Made by a program: the position numbers and the translations under genes. A stretch of DNA of 64,000 nucleotides, from assembly GCA_038380435.1 (NCBI GenBank), contig JAWZYU010000025.1, positions 29,054,707 through 29,118,706 on the forward strand, read 5' to 3'. The DNA is from Ryuthela nishihirai (lineage: Eukaryota > Arthropoda > Arachnida > Araneae > Heptathelidae). Positions 21,060 to 30,164 of this stretch are shown one piece after another (position 1 is the stretch's first letter; every line of letters begins with the position of its first letter). The notes under the pieces are model-generated. The model worked only from the letters and a program-made list of their open reading frames with translations, did not search any database and was not told where the DNA came from.

Positions 21060-21203
21060 CCCAGACGAGATCGATTTCTTCCACAGGAACTTTGTCCAAG
21101 AAAGACCGAAATCTGTCAGTAATTTCATTCCTTTTGTAATTAGCTTCGATTTCCTCCCTTGTTCTGGGAATGCGACATCTCATACAGCAACAAGGAATTG
21201 AAA
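21060..21203 (-). CDS. tmie: TMIE-like protein, exon 3 (juxtamembrane region)
   Basis: On the minus strand the exon starts after the acceptor ...TTTCCAG and ends before the donor GTGAGT; 144 bp, phase 1 at both ends. It encodes CCCMRCRIPRTREEIEANYK, then RNEITDRFRSFLDKVPVEEI. This matches the strongest signature of TMIE, the cysteine pair after the membrane helix followed by C-R-(V/I)-P-R-T-R-x-E-I-E-A-x-Y, and the downstream K-x-x-x-V-P spacing. In vertebrates TMIE sits in the stereocilia mechanotransduction complex with TMC1/2, and this region lies just inside the membrane. The exon is intact and bears no sign of decay. Confidence 0.93.
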
Positions 21204-21520
21204 CTGGAAATTCCAAAACATTAAAACACGCATGAACTGAATGCTTTAATCAATCATTATAATCACTAGAGTAGAAATAATCATTAGAGTATAAGTAATC
21301 CATAAACATTAAAAATTCAGCAAATTTCTAGTTAGTACAAGTTTCCGTTTTAATACTGTTATGACAGATGAACGTTCTACAATGAACCTGTGATGTGATG
21401 TCTCGTCTTGATGTTCGTATGTGCTTCAGCGTGCGAATTACGTCACCAACGACATCGTATGATGTTAACTAAAAAGAACAAGAAACATTGTTGGAATTAA
21501 GAGTAATTTGAGTGAGAAGG

Positions 21521-21920
21521 CTGGGTTGGGTTACGTCTGAGCGGCACTTTTTTTGCACACCATGGGCTAAATGGCCAGGTCACAAGGACCCCGAAGGCTC
21601 AGAGAAGGTTATGGGAGGAGACCCACTGGAACAGCTGTTGGGAGACAGATGGTAGCCTCCCGTCAAGACCATCCAGTGTGTTCTTTAACGTGCACAGGGT
21701 ATGGCTCTCCCGCACACGGGGCCACGGCTTAACGTCCCATCCGACGGACGGCGTTGAGATTTATCTCCGCTTTCCAAGCCCATCGGTGTCCCCTACTGAC
21801 CGTGGGCAGGGCGGGGAATTTTTGCGGAGATAAATCTCAACGCTGACCCAGTTGGGACTCGAACCTGGAAACTACAGATTGCGAACCTGGCGCGCTACCG
21901 ACTGAGCCACCGACGTCCCA
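21521..21920 (-). mobile_element. SINE-A, full length, with exact 12-bp TSD
   Basis: Flanked by TGAGTGAGAAGG at 21509-21520 and 21921-21932. It contains a local insertion, CGTTGAGATTTATCTCCGC at about 21753, an inverted copy of its own domain, another sign of template switching. Confidence 0.95.
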
Positions 21921-22072
21921 TGAGTGAGAAGGAATACGTAGTTAAAGTCAATACAGCATAATGAATAAGAAGTGTTTTTCTTTGGTGTGTTTGCGGAAAG
22001 ATAAATAAGTTAATTAGTGTGATCCAGTTTGCGGAGCGGTAAGAAAAATAAAGATCTTTAGGACACTTAAAA

Positions 22073-22454
22073 GGGGCGGGGGTGGCTCAGTCGGTAGCGC
22101 GCCAGGCTCGTAATCTGTAGTTCCCAGGTTCGAGTCCCAGCTGGGTCAGCGTTGAGATTTATCTCCGCAAAATTCCCCGCCCTGCCCATGGTCAGTAGGG
22201 GACACCGATGGGCTTGGAAAGGCCGCCGTCCGTCGGATGGGACGTTACGCCGTGGCCCCGTGTGCCGGAGAGCCATACCCTGTGCACGTTAAAGAACACA
22301 CTGGATGGCCTTGACGGGAGGCTACCATCTGTCTCCCAACAGTTGTTCCAGTGGGTCCCCTCCCCCAACCTTCTCTGAGCCTTCGGGGTCCATGTGACCT
22401 GGCCATTTAGCCCATGGTGTGCAAAAAAGTGCCGCTCAGAGGTAAAACAACCCA
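22073..22454 (+). mobile_element. SINE-A, full length, with TSD
   Basis: Near-consensus copy flanked by GGACACTTAAA on both sides. A young insertion in TMIE intron 2. Confidence 0.95.
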
Positions 22455-22927
22455 AAAGGACACTTAAAGACGAAAGAGGTTTTATGTAAATCGAACGAGT
22501 GGATCTAATCTCAACTTTTCTGTCGGAAGAGTTCATCATTTGTTACATAGTTGTATTTAGTTCTTTAGGAATTGGTAAGGTTATTCTTTATTGATTGCAG
22601 GTTTCGTCACAAATAAAATTGTGCCCCTTGTCGACTGTTGAGCATTATAGACAATTATAGATATTATAGAATAACTTTTTGTATGATTAAAAAACAAAGG
22701 TGATATGTTCTTCTGAAATTTTATTTTTATAATGACATAGAAATGTTTGTTGGTTGACTTTAGTTCATATAAATGATTTTTATTCATTATGATTTTCATT
22801 CATACTTCGAATGATCTATTAACAATTGTAATTTTACAACAATGCAATAAATTACATTGTTTTAGAATTAGAATTGTTATATATACGAATTTGAACTCAC
22901 ACTCAATTTTCATCGATTTAATTCGTT

Positions 22928-23298
22928 GTTGTGAGTTGTTTTACCTCTGAGCGGTACTTTATTGCACACCATGGGCTAAATGGCCAGGTCACATGGACCC
23001 CGAAGGCTCAGAGAAGGTTGGGGGTGAGGACCCACTGGAACAGCTGTTGGGAGACAGATGGTAGCTTCCCGTCAAGGCCATCCAGTGTGTTCTTTAACGT
23101 GCACAGGGAATGGCTCTCCTGTACACAGGGCCACAGCTTTACGTCCCATCCGACGGACGGCAGCCTTTCCTAAGACCATCGGTGTCACTGGCAGGGAATT
23201 TTGCGGAGATAAATCTCAACGCTGACCCAGATGGGACTCGAACCTGGGAACTGCAGATTACGAACCTGGCGCGCTACCGACTGAGCCACCCCCGCCCC
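22928..23298 (-). mobile_element. SINE-A, near full length, with TSD
   Basis: Minus-strand copy flanked by ATTTAATTCGT. A deletion removes part of the CCCTACTGACCGTGGGC block. Confidence 0.93.
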
Positions 23299-23562
23299 CA
23301 TTTAATTCGTAACAATACATTGATTCAAACCTAGGAATCAAAAATCTCCGCATTGCTGTAATTGATTGATTTTGCGATTGAAATCTAAAAGCTGCGTTTC
23401 AGGCTATGCAATATTATCTGCCAAAGGAATTTACCTTTTGGGATAAAATTGGGCAATGCGATATTTCAGTTGAAAAACCGGAAAATTATCTTTGTGGAAA
23501 ATAGCAAGATTTCCGACCAGAATAAAAAATTAGCATTTGCAGCATTGGCTTCTCTTCCGTCG

Positions 23563-23720
23563 AAGGTGGTTTTTTTTTTTGCACACAATGGGCTAAATGT
23601 GAAATCACAAGAATCCAGAGGGCTCGCAGAAGATTGGAGAAGGGGACCCACCGGGCAGCAGTTAGGAGACAGATGGTAGTCTTCCGTCAAGGCTCTTTTA
23701 GCATGTTCTTTCTGCAAATG
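23563..23720 (-). mobile_element. SINE-A 3' fragment, decayed
   Basis: TGCACACAATGGGCTAAATG through TCTTCCGTCAAGG, diverged and headless. Confidence 0.78.
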
Positions 23721-23724
23721 CTTG

Positions 23725-23799
23725 GGGCTGGGATGGCTTAGTCGGTAGAGCACCAGGCTCGTAATCTATAGCTCCCAGGTTCGAGTCCCACGGGGTCAG
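23725..23799 (+). mobile_element. SINE-A head only
   Basis: GGCTTAGTCGGTAGAGCACC through CAGGTTCGAGTCCCACGGGG: the tRNA-like part alone, 75 bp, joined directly to a minus-strand SINE-B. Confidence 0.8.
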
Positions 23800-23938
23800 T
23801 TTATATGTCACAGTAGAAGGTCTTAGAGGATGACAGAACCTCAGCTGAAAAACAACACAAACATCCATGTCTTACACGGGTCTCGAATCCAGGTCCCTTA
23901 CATCAGCGGCCAAGTGCGCTAATCACTCGGCCACTGGA
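23800..23938 (-). mobile_element. SINE-B, 3' end missing
   Basis: Body and head in reverse: CAGTAGAAGGTCTTAGAGGA through CTAATCACTCGGCCACTGG. It starts exactly where the SINE-A head stops. Confidence 0.85.
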
Positions 23939-23976
23939 CAAATTGCAGCAATCTCGAGATTTAGGGTATATACAAT

Positions 23977-24178
23977 CAGGGCCGGATCTAGGGGGGCTTT
24001 GAGAATGGTAGTAAGGGTATTCGAGGTAAAAAAATTATTAAACTTTTGCATTTTTCAAGAAAATTTTAAACACCTATAAAAAGGAGGGGAAAATATTATA
24101 CTGCAATGGGAATCCAATCTACTTCCCCTCCCCCTTTTTATTTTTGTCTAGATTCGAGCCTGTGTACAATCGTTTAAG
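23977..24178. mobile_element. Non-autonomous DNA element, GGCCGGATCTAG family
   Basis: Left end CAGGGCCGGATCTAGGGGGG, right end TGTCTAGATTCGAGCCTG: imperfect terminal inverted repeats. An inverted relative lies at 54294-54543, sharing the AAGGGTATTCGAGGTAAAAA-type interior. Confidence 0.7.
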
Positions 24179-24479
24179 ATACCGCTGTCATGAAAGCTGT
24201 TGGAAACGTATTTTAAGATAGTCTAACGTCTAGAATACTCAAAAGTACGAGCTGCATCTATAATACTCTAGTGCTTTATTAAAGCTAAGCTGCCCATCAG
24301 CTTTTTCAGATCATTTGAACTATCTCCAGATGCTTTAGCGCAAGGAGACTCCAATTCATCAAGTAGGAAAACAGTCCAACCAGTTTGTTACTAAGGTATT
24401 CGGTATGCTTCAAGAACTTGTTTTCAAGCTAATTCAAGATCAATGAATTCAAGACCATTGCCTTGATTTTTTCGTGCTT

Positions 24480-24541
24480 TACAGGCTCCTGTCAGACCTC
24501 TGTGGCAAGCAGTTGTTTGAGGGGGTATTTATTTTATTATT
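24480..24541 (+). mobile_element. SINE-B 3' module
   Basis: 5'-truncated copy holding only CAGGCTCCTGTCAGACCTCT through GAGGGGGTATTTATTTTATT. Confidence 0.85.
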
Positions 24542-24650
24542 TCTGAGAGGCAGTTCTGAAACTAAAGATCGAAAAAAAAAAGTGCGCTTAAAAACAATTA
24601 CACGAGATAATGCCACCGCTTATGGATAGACGGCACTTTTTTACGACATT

Positions 24651-24787
24651 GAGTTGTTTTACCTCCGAGTGGTACTTTTTTTTTTCACACAATTAGCTAT
24701 GTGGCCAGGTCACAAGGACCCCGAGGGCTCAGAGATTGGGGAAAGGGGATTCACTGGACAGCTGTTAGGAGACAGAGGTAGCCTATC
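24651..24787 (-). mobile_element. SINE-A 3' fragment next to LTR element
   Basis: Minus-strand tail part, diverged, ending within GACAGAGGTAGCC. The LTR retrotransposon begins a few bases later, so the SINE was present first. Confidence 0.8.
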
Positions 24788-24791
24788 GTAT

Positions 24792-25435
24792 TGTTGCGGA
24801 TTACAAAAATGGATAGTCACTGAGCGTGAGTATTAAAAGCTATATTTCAAAACCAAATTCAATACAAGGTAAATTGTTACAAAGGAAATATGGATGAAAT
24901 ATCTTATTAACAAATCAACTATTAACATGCACAAGTCATCAATCTTCCTGCGTAGAGCACACAATATCAGCTCTGTGTATTTTACTAAATACTACCTTTT
25001 ACTTGATTTACCAGGTCACCCGAAGATCTTCACTCGTAAACCAATTCTCGTCCTGTGCTAATAACTTTTCACACTCTAGCCGAACAAAAAGACAGTCCGT
25101 GTAGACATTCGAAGTTAGCCATAAAAGTTCCCACTTTTATACTTCCGCGTATACACAACACATCAAGTTACTTCTTGATACTTAACGATAAAAGATCCCA
25201 CTTTTATCCTTCCGCGTATACACAACACATCAAGTTACTTCTTGATACTTACGCGCACTGTCTCAGAACAGCTCACCGTCCATTTTCGAACTCTCCAACC
25301 GTTACAACACACAACGACCGTTACAATACAAAACGACCGTTAACGCTCCACTCTTCTTCTCCAAATTCTCCCAAAGTTCTTATTCGTTGGCTGAAACTTT
25401 TTGCTTTCGGTTGCCAGATTCCTTCTGTCGTAACA
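24792..25435 (-). repeat. LTR (3' LTR of the element)
   Basis: 644 bp, ends TGTTGCGG...GTAACA as written on the plus strand (TG...CA on either strand). Contains a direct duplication of about 65 bp with TTCCGCGTATACACAACACA at about 25142 and 25210. Confidence 0.95.
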
Positions 25436-25450
25436 CTGCCCCCTTCCTAG
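25436..25450 (-). promoter_or_regulatory. Polypurine tract
   Basis: On the minus strand AGGAAGGGGGCAG abuts the LTR. In LTR retroelements this purine run primes plus-strand DNA synthesis. Confidence 0.85.
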
Positions 25451-25585
25451 GTCTTGTTCGTCCCGAACAATTCTGGATTCCAAAGTTTCTTCAGTTCTTC
25501 GATGAAACGGGGCCAAACGATCCACGTGAACCACCTTGCACTTTGTAGCTGGACGTCGACGAATGCGATATACCACGTCTGTGTC
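25451..25585 (-). pseudogene. Ty3/gypsy integrase C-terminal remnant
   Basis: One frame reads DVVYRIRRRPATKCKVVHVD followed by RLAPF, the signature close to the C-terminus of many Ty3/gypsy Pol proteins, then RDEQDLGRG near the polypurine tract. Only about 45 residues of Pol survive; the zinc-binding and catalytic domains of integrase are gone. This identifies the element's lineage. Confidence 0.88.
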
Positions 25586-25588
25586 AAA

Positions 25589-25735
25589 ATGAAAGCGAAT
25601 CTCATTATGACGTAGATTTCTTTTCGGACTGAAGCCTCGTCCACAAACATAATACGTGTAAGGCCTATAGCCTTTGTGAACACGTTTATGTCTCTGCAGG
25701 GAGAAGAATCGACTAAGAGTTTTCGTGCAAAACCT
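25589..25735 (-). pseudogene. Degenerate C2H2 zinc-finger fragment in the element
   Basis: Upstream of and in frame with the integrase remnant, the minus strand reads SLQRHKRVHKGYRPYTYYVC and GRGFSPKRNLRHNEIRFH. This follows the C2H2 pattern: F, then L, then H-x3-H, linker like TGEKPY (here KGYRPY), then C-x2-C with the first Cys replaced by Tyr. About one and a half fingers. No Ty3/gypsy protein I know has this at that place, so it looks like a second captured host piece. The missing zinc ligand means it would not fold normally. Confidence 0.62.
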
Positions 25736-25869
25736 GTAAAAAGTTTTCTTCTTTGTCGAAAGTTTTCTTCTTTGGATTTTTACTTCTATCAAGAGTAACA
25801 AGGAATGAAAGTCATTAGTGACATAAAATCTAGGGAGAAGTTTCATCCTCCAGTCTGACCCTTTTGTCA

Positions 25870-26034
25870 GTTGACTTTCCCTTAATTCAGAACTGTCGTG
25901 ATGAACCTTCAGCCATATTTCACCTGATTCCATTTGATCCCCAAGGTGCTTCACAAATATAATATCAGCTCCATAATTCTTTTTAGCTCTTCGGTCCATC
26001 TCCTCCTTCCATACTCTTGCTAGAACTGCAGCTT
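25870..26034 (-). pseudogene. Thymidine phosphorylase C-terminal part, out of frame
   Basis: From about 26030 downward a different frame takes over and reads YGADIIFVKHLGDQMESGEI followed by WLKVHHD. This corresponds to the pyrimidine-nucleoside phosphorylase C-terminal domain (family pattern G-A-E-L-L-V-x-V-G-x-x-V-x-x-G-x-P-W-L-x-V-H). It is separated from the main part by a frameshift at about 26033-26040, so the captured copy cannot make the full enzyme. Confidence 0.75.
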
Positions 26035-26937
26035 CTATCCGACAACCTTACCTGTTTCTCCTGTATAAGTGAAATCAGTGATGTGTCGGGCTGCTAGCAA
26101 TATTTTTTCTGTTTTACCTTCACATAGCCAGCTTGCAACATCTTCAGATACTCCTTGTTCTATTAACATGTTACGAAACTTGTTCAAAGCATTGCCGTTA
26201 TGCAGAACCTTACGGACACGTGATGCTTCATCTACCCTATTATCCACAATGTTCACAAAACGCAGAAGTTCTCCTCCTAACTCTTCGACGAGCTCTTGCA
26301 GTTCCAAGGATCCGTTACCAAGGAAACACTGAACAGCTTCCATCACTTCCAGAGAGTTGTCAACAGAGTTTTCAAGAGGTGAATCCATGTTGCTGATAAC
26401 AGCTGAACAACTCAAACTCTTCATTCCACGAGCTTGTGATGCTGCAACCACTTTCTTAACTAAATCAACAGCAACATCTTCTGTACTGATGAGATCAATA
26501 GCTCCTTTTCCGAATTCAACATCATAAACCAAAGTACACACTCCTTCAGCCAGCTTTTTGGACACAATTGAGCATCTCATTAGAGGAACGCTATCTACGG
26601 TAGCCGTCAGATCCTTGCAGCGGTAAATCTCCTTATCTGTTGGCACCAGCTCCTCTGTCTGTCCTACGATGCAGCATCCGACGTCTTCCATGATCTGCTC
26701 GATTTTATCTTTAGTGCAGTCGACTGTGAAGCCAGGGATGGATTCCAATTTGTACAGAGTATCTCCCGTCAATTGGAGAGCACGACCGGAGATCATAGGG
26801 ACCTTGAGACCTAAAGCAGCAAGTGCAGGAGCCAAGACAAGACTCACTTTGTCGCCGACACCTCCTGTACCGTATTTATCTACCATCCGATGGCGTCACT
26901 CGGGTCTCCAGCAAAACACATGACCCGAGGAGGTCAT
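26035..26937 (-). pseudogene. Captured thymidine phosphorylase sequence, intronless
   Basis: Thymidine phosphorylase splits thymidine with phosphate into thymine and deoxyribose-1-phosphate. The sequence shows MTSSGHVFCW (26937 down), a TGA at 26896-26898 where the family has Trp, then KYGTGGVGDKVSLVLAPALA (family K-x-S-T-G-G-V-G-D-K phosphate-binding motif; here Ser is Tyr-Gly shifted), VPMISGRALQLTGDTLYKLE (family SGRGLGHTGGTLDKLES; the His and a Gly are lost), and CIVGQTEELVPTDKEIYRCK. The conserved S-K-K-L-x-E-G and D-V-E-F-G-K-G-A motifs remain. Replaced active-site residues, the stop and the frameshift argue against catalysis. The lack of introns over 900 bp fits capture of an mRNA. It lies in frame with the gag-like frame upstream. 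Confidence 0.88.
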
Positions 26938-28347
26938 AGTTGCTGTTTCTTCGGAATTCACTTTCTTGGAGCTCTCATTGTAATTAGCCAGGGAAACATC
27001 AGTCATGATTGCCAAATTGTTCATTCTGGAGATCAGCGACGAGTTTTGTAACATGATATTGTCCACTTTAGAGCTCTTGTAGTCGTGATAAAACTTTTCT
27101 ATATCCTTATAATCTAAATGGTTATAATGTCCAAATCTGCACATTGACTGTTCAGAAAAGAAATTCAGCGTGGCTACGTTGAAATTATCTGAGGGATTCA
27201 CTTCTCTCTGATCGTAACTCTGAGGCTTAGTTTCATCCAGAAAGTTAGTCTTTGAAGTACTGTCTCTGCCTGAAGTTCCTTTACTAGCATCACCTGTTAA
27301 GCTTCTAAGCCATTCTTCGGAATTCCTCTTCCTTAAATCCCCACTTTCTATAAACGATTCAAGTGTGGCTATATGCTTCGGAAAAATCTCTCCGACTTCC
27401 CCGGTAACGACGAAGGGCACTTTGTATCTATGATGAATGGACGCCTCTTCTTTACTCGGACCACTCTGCGAAACGTAAACTCTGTTTCGTTCCCCCTCAT
27501 TACCACTCGTTACTCTGCCTTTGCGATAATTGTCCATGACGCATTTTGCTGACGGCGAGGAATAGAATACCTTTCGTGTGGATCTCTCTTCAGATCGTGC
27601 CAGACTCGTATACCTAGGTATTTTGAAGTGCAAAGCGTACTGTATAGTCTCACAGCTCTCTGATCTGTGTGATTGTTCTTCACAGTTCCTAGACATGTCA
27701 CCAGCGACATAGACACTCTGCCATGCATTACCAGTAGTTGCGTGGTCAAAGGCATCATCTGCGCTATCTCTACAATTCTTGATTTCCAGTAGCAGATCCA
27801 CATTTTTATATGCGTTGCCTTTCTCTTTTTCTTTTCCATGTTTACAATCTAACTTAACACTATCAAGATCATCTTTTTCACTGACAAATTCAACATTTAA
27901 ACTATTGCATTGTCTATTGAGTTCGGTTTTACTATCCTTGAACTGATCAATAATCTTATCAATTTGAGAAGCCACTTCAGCTCTCATCTCAGTATTTTGT
28001 GCGGCTATTTCGGCTTTCAAGTCAGTCCTCAACTCATTATTTTGTGCGGCCATATCGGCTTTCAAATCACCTATTTTATCGCTTTGGGCAGCTATATCGG
28101 CTTTCATATCACCTATTTTATCGCTTTGGGCAGCTAGATCACCTTTAATATCAGTCATCTGAGTAGCCATATCGGCTTTCATATCACCTATTTTATCGCT
28201 TTGGGCAGCTAGATCACCTTTAATATCAGTCATCTGAGTAGCCATATCGGCTTTCAAGTTATCACTTTGTCTAGCAAGGTCACCAATTTCACCTTTAATA
28301 TCAGTCATCAACTTTACTAATTCATCCATACTTCTAGTTAACGGCAT
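26896..28347 (-). CDS. Gag-like leader fused to unassigned and captured sequence
   Basis: 483-codon open frame on the minus strand, starting MPLTRSMDELVKLM just inside the primer binding site. Residues 1-150 are a predicted coiled coil with a repeated unit (ADMATQMTDIKGDLAAQSDK, twice) and runs such as AEIAAQNTEMRAEVASQIDK, as in gag starts of related arthropod Ty3/gypsy elements. Residues about 155-465 are polar and serine-rich, with no zinc knuckle, protease or other domain I recognise. The last 13 residues match thymidine phosphorylase and stop at TGA, with the same frame continuing beyond. The long uninterrupted frame suggests it was kept open by selection or is young. Confidence 0.75.
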   Translation of the reverse strand: MPLTRSMDELVKLMTDIKGEIGDLARQSDNLKADMATQMTDIKGDLAAQSDKIGDMKADMATQMTDIKGDLAAQSDKIGDMKADIAAQSDKIGDLKADMAAQNNELRTDLKAEIAAQNTEMRAEVASQIDKIIDQFKDSKTELNRQCNSLNVEFVSEKDDLDSVKLDCKHGKEKEKGNAYKNVDLLLEIKNCRDSADDAFDHATTGNAWQSVYVAGDMSRNCEEQSHRSESCETIQYALHFKIPRYTSLARSEERSTRKVFYSSPSAKCVMDNYRKGRVTSGNEGERNRVYVSQSGPSKEEASIHHRYKVPFVVTGEVGEIFPKHIATLESFIESGDLRKRNSEEWLRSLTGDASKGTSGRDSTSKTNFLDETKPQSYDQREVNPSDNFNVATLNFFSEQSMCRFGHYNHLDYKDIEKFYHDYKSSKVDNIMLQNSSLISRMNNLAIMTDVSLANYNESSKKVNSEETATMTSSGHVFCWRPE

Positions 28348-28352
28348 TCAAT

Positions 28353-28377
28353 AAATTATCCCACTTCTGACACCAAG
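28353..28377 (-). promoter_or_regulatory. Primer binding site, tRNA-Leu type
   Basis: Next to the 5' LTR the minus strand reads TGGTGTCAGAAGTGGGA. This complements a tRNA 3' end of the form TCCCACTTCTGACACCA, as in animal leucine tRNAs. The tRNA identity is from memory of that family. Confidence 0.8.
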
Positions 28378-29021
28378 TGTTGCGGATTACAAAAATGGAT
28401 AGTCACTGAGCGTGAGTATTAAAAGCTATATTTCAAAACCAAATTCAATACAAGGTAAATTGTTACAAAGGAAATATGGATGAAGTATCTTATTAACAAA
28501 TCAACTATTAACATGCACAAGTCATCAATCTTCCTGCGTAGAGCACACAATATCAGCTCTATGTATTTTACTAAATACTACCTTTTACTTGATTTACCAG
28601 GTCACCCGAAGATCTTCACTCGTAAACCAATTCTCGTCCTGTGCTAATAACTTTTCACACTCTAGCCGAACAAAAAGACAGTCCGTGTAGACATTCGAAG
28701 TTAGCCATAAAAGTTCCCACTTTTATACTTCCGCGTATACACAACACATCAAGTTACTTCTTGATACTTAACGATAAAAGATCCCACTTTTATCCTTCCG
28801 CGTATACACAACACATCAAGTTACTTCTTGATACTTACGCGCACTGTCTCAGAACAGCTCACCGTCCATTTTCGAACTCTCCGACCGTTACAACACACAA
28901 CGACCGTTACAATACAAAACGACCGTTAACGCTCCACTCTTCTTCTCCAAATTCTCCCAAAGTTCTTATTCGTTGGCTGAAACTTTTTGCTTTCGGTTGC
29001 CAGATTCCTTCTGTCGTAACA
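28378..29021 (-). repeat. LTR (5' LTR of the element)
   Basis: 644 bp and the same length as its partner. Differences seen: GAAGTATC for GAAATATC, CTCTATG for CTCTGTG, CTCCGACC for CTCCAACC. GTAT follows as the target duplication. Confidence 0.95.
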
Positions 29022-29094
29022 GTATATATATGGTATTATATATGGACGTCAAAGGCATTATATATAATTTCTATTATATTCATAAATTGGGGGG

Positions 29095-29470
29095 GAGCTC
29101 AGTCGGTAGTGCGCGTGGCTCGTAATCTATAGTTCCCAGGTTCGAGTTCCAGCTTGGTCAGCGTCGAGATTTATCTCCGCAAAATTCCCCGCCCTGCCCA
29201 CGGTCAGTAGGGGACACCGATGGGCTTGGAAAGGCCGCCTTCCGTCGGATGAGACGTTAAGCCGTGGCCCCGTGTGCGGGAAAGCTATACCCTGTGCACG
29301 TTAAAGAACACACTGGATGGCCTTGACGAGAGGCTACCATCTGTTTCCCAACAGTTGTTCCAGTGGATCCCCTCCCCCCAACTTTTTCTGAGCCTTCGGG
29401 GTCCATGTGACCTGGCTATTTAGCCCATGGTGTGCAAAAAAGTGCCGCTCAGAGGTAAAACAACCCAACC
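29095..29470 (+). mobile_element. SINE-A, full length
   Basis: Head GGGGGAGCTCAGTCGG (A box slightly damaged) to tail ACAACCCAACC. Flanks CATAAATTGG and CATAAATGG suggest a target duplication. Lies 220 bp from TMIE exon 2. Confidence 0.92.
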
Positions 29471-29689
29471 CATAAATGGCTCCAAATACAAGTCCATTCC
29501 AATACACTAAAGACTTGGTCAACACTTTGCAAACATTGTGAAACCACAGGCACCTCTTCATGCGTTTAAAAACAAAATTCCATAACGTAATGCACATTGA
29601 AATGTACACAGTGTTTGAAGAGACTAAAGTGAAATTCGTGAGTTTATTTTACATATATCTTCATGTCTTGAATTTCCTTCTTAACTTAC

Positions 29690-29819
29690 CGACAACGATA
29701 AACCCTCCAATAGCGAGGAAAATGATTTGCCACAATCTGAATCCAGACACGATTTCTGTCTCTAGCCACTCAGCGTTGACAACGAGGGCGTCAACTTCAT
29801 TCTCGGTGTTGTTACAGTT
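29690..29819 (-). CDS. tmie: TMIE-like protein, exon 2 (membrane helix)
   Basis: On the minus strand the exon follows CTCTTTTCCTCAG and ends before GTAAGT; 130 bp, starting at phase 0 and ending at phase 1. It encodes an acidic, asparagine-rich extracellular stretch (NCNNTENEVDALVVNAEW, with possible N-glycosylation at NNT), then LETEIVSGFRLWQIIFLAIG and GFIVV. This parallels the (E/D)-T-x-x-x-x-x-x-R-L-W-x-(V/I)-(V/I) run into the single membrane helix in vertebrate TMIE. The helix continues directly into the cysteine pair of exon 3. Intact. Confidence 0.92.
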
Positions 29820-30164
29820 CTGAGGAAAAGAGAAATAAAACAGATAAGAGATTTGGATTGTAGGTTTGTGTTCAGGATTGTACCCAGGGGGAGAGGGACC
29901 ATGGGTGTCCGGACATCTCATACTTATACACAAACCTGTGCACGTCAAACATGTCGGCTTTGAAATCTAAAAAAGGAGGTGTTTGCATAATTTTATTTTA
30001 ACCCCATAGTATATTTCCGACACTAAAAATAGATTTAAAATAAAAACAAATATATTTTTTTTTCATACAGAATATTATTTTAACGTTTCCTGTCAGGTGG
30101 ATATTTTGATGATTGGGAAAACCTACTCGTCTTATTTTCACACATATCCCAAACTAAATTCTCG

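Larger units (their letters stand above)
24792..29021 (-). mobile_element. LTR retrotransposon carrying captured host sequence
   Basis: A complete 4230-bp element: LTRs at 24792-25435 and 28378-29021, GTAT target duplication at 24788-24791 and 29022-29025, tRNA-Leu-type primer site, polypurine tract. In transcription order (minus strand) it holds a gag-like coiled-coil start, about 300 codons I cannot assign, a thymidine phosphorylase sequence, degenerate zinc fingers, and the last residues of a Ty3/gypsy integrase. Protease, reverse transcriptase, RNase H and most of integrase are absent. It must have been moved by enzymes supplied in trans. LTRs differ at only about three or four sites I could see, so insertion is recent. 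It lies in TMIE intron 2 in the sense orientation. Confidence 0.93.

Noticed and set aside
25055..25450. 131-codon and 163-codon plus-strand frames in the LTRs
   Set aside because: They occur antisense in both LTRs and run out at the LTR borders; non-coding terminal repeat sequence.
26035..26886. A working thymidine phosphorylase host gene
   Set aside because: It lies between LTRs, lacks an N-terminal domain, and has a premature TGA, a frameshift before the C-terminal domain and altered motif residues.
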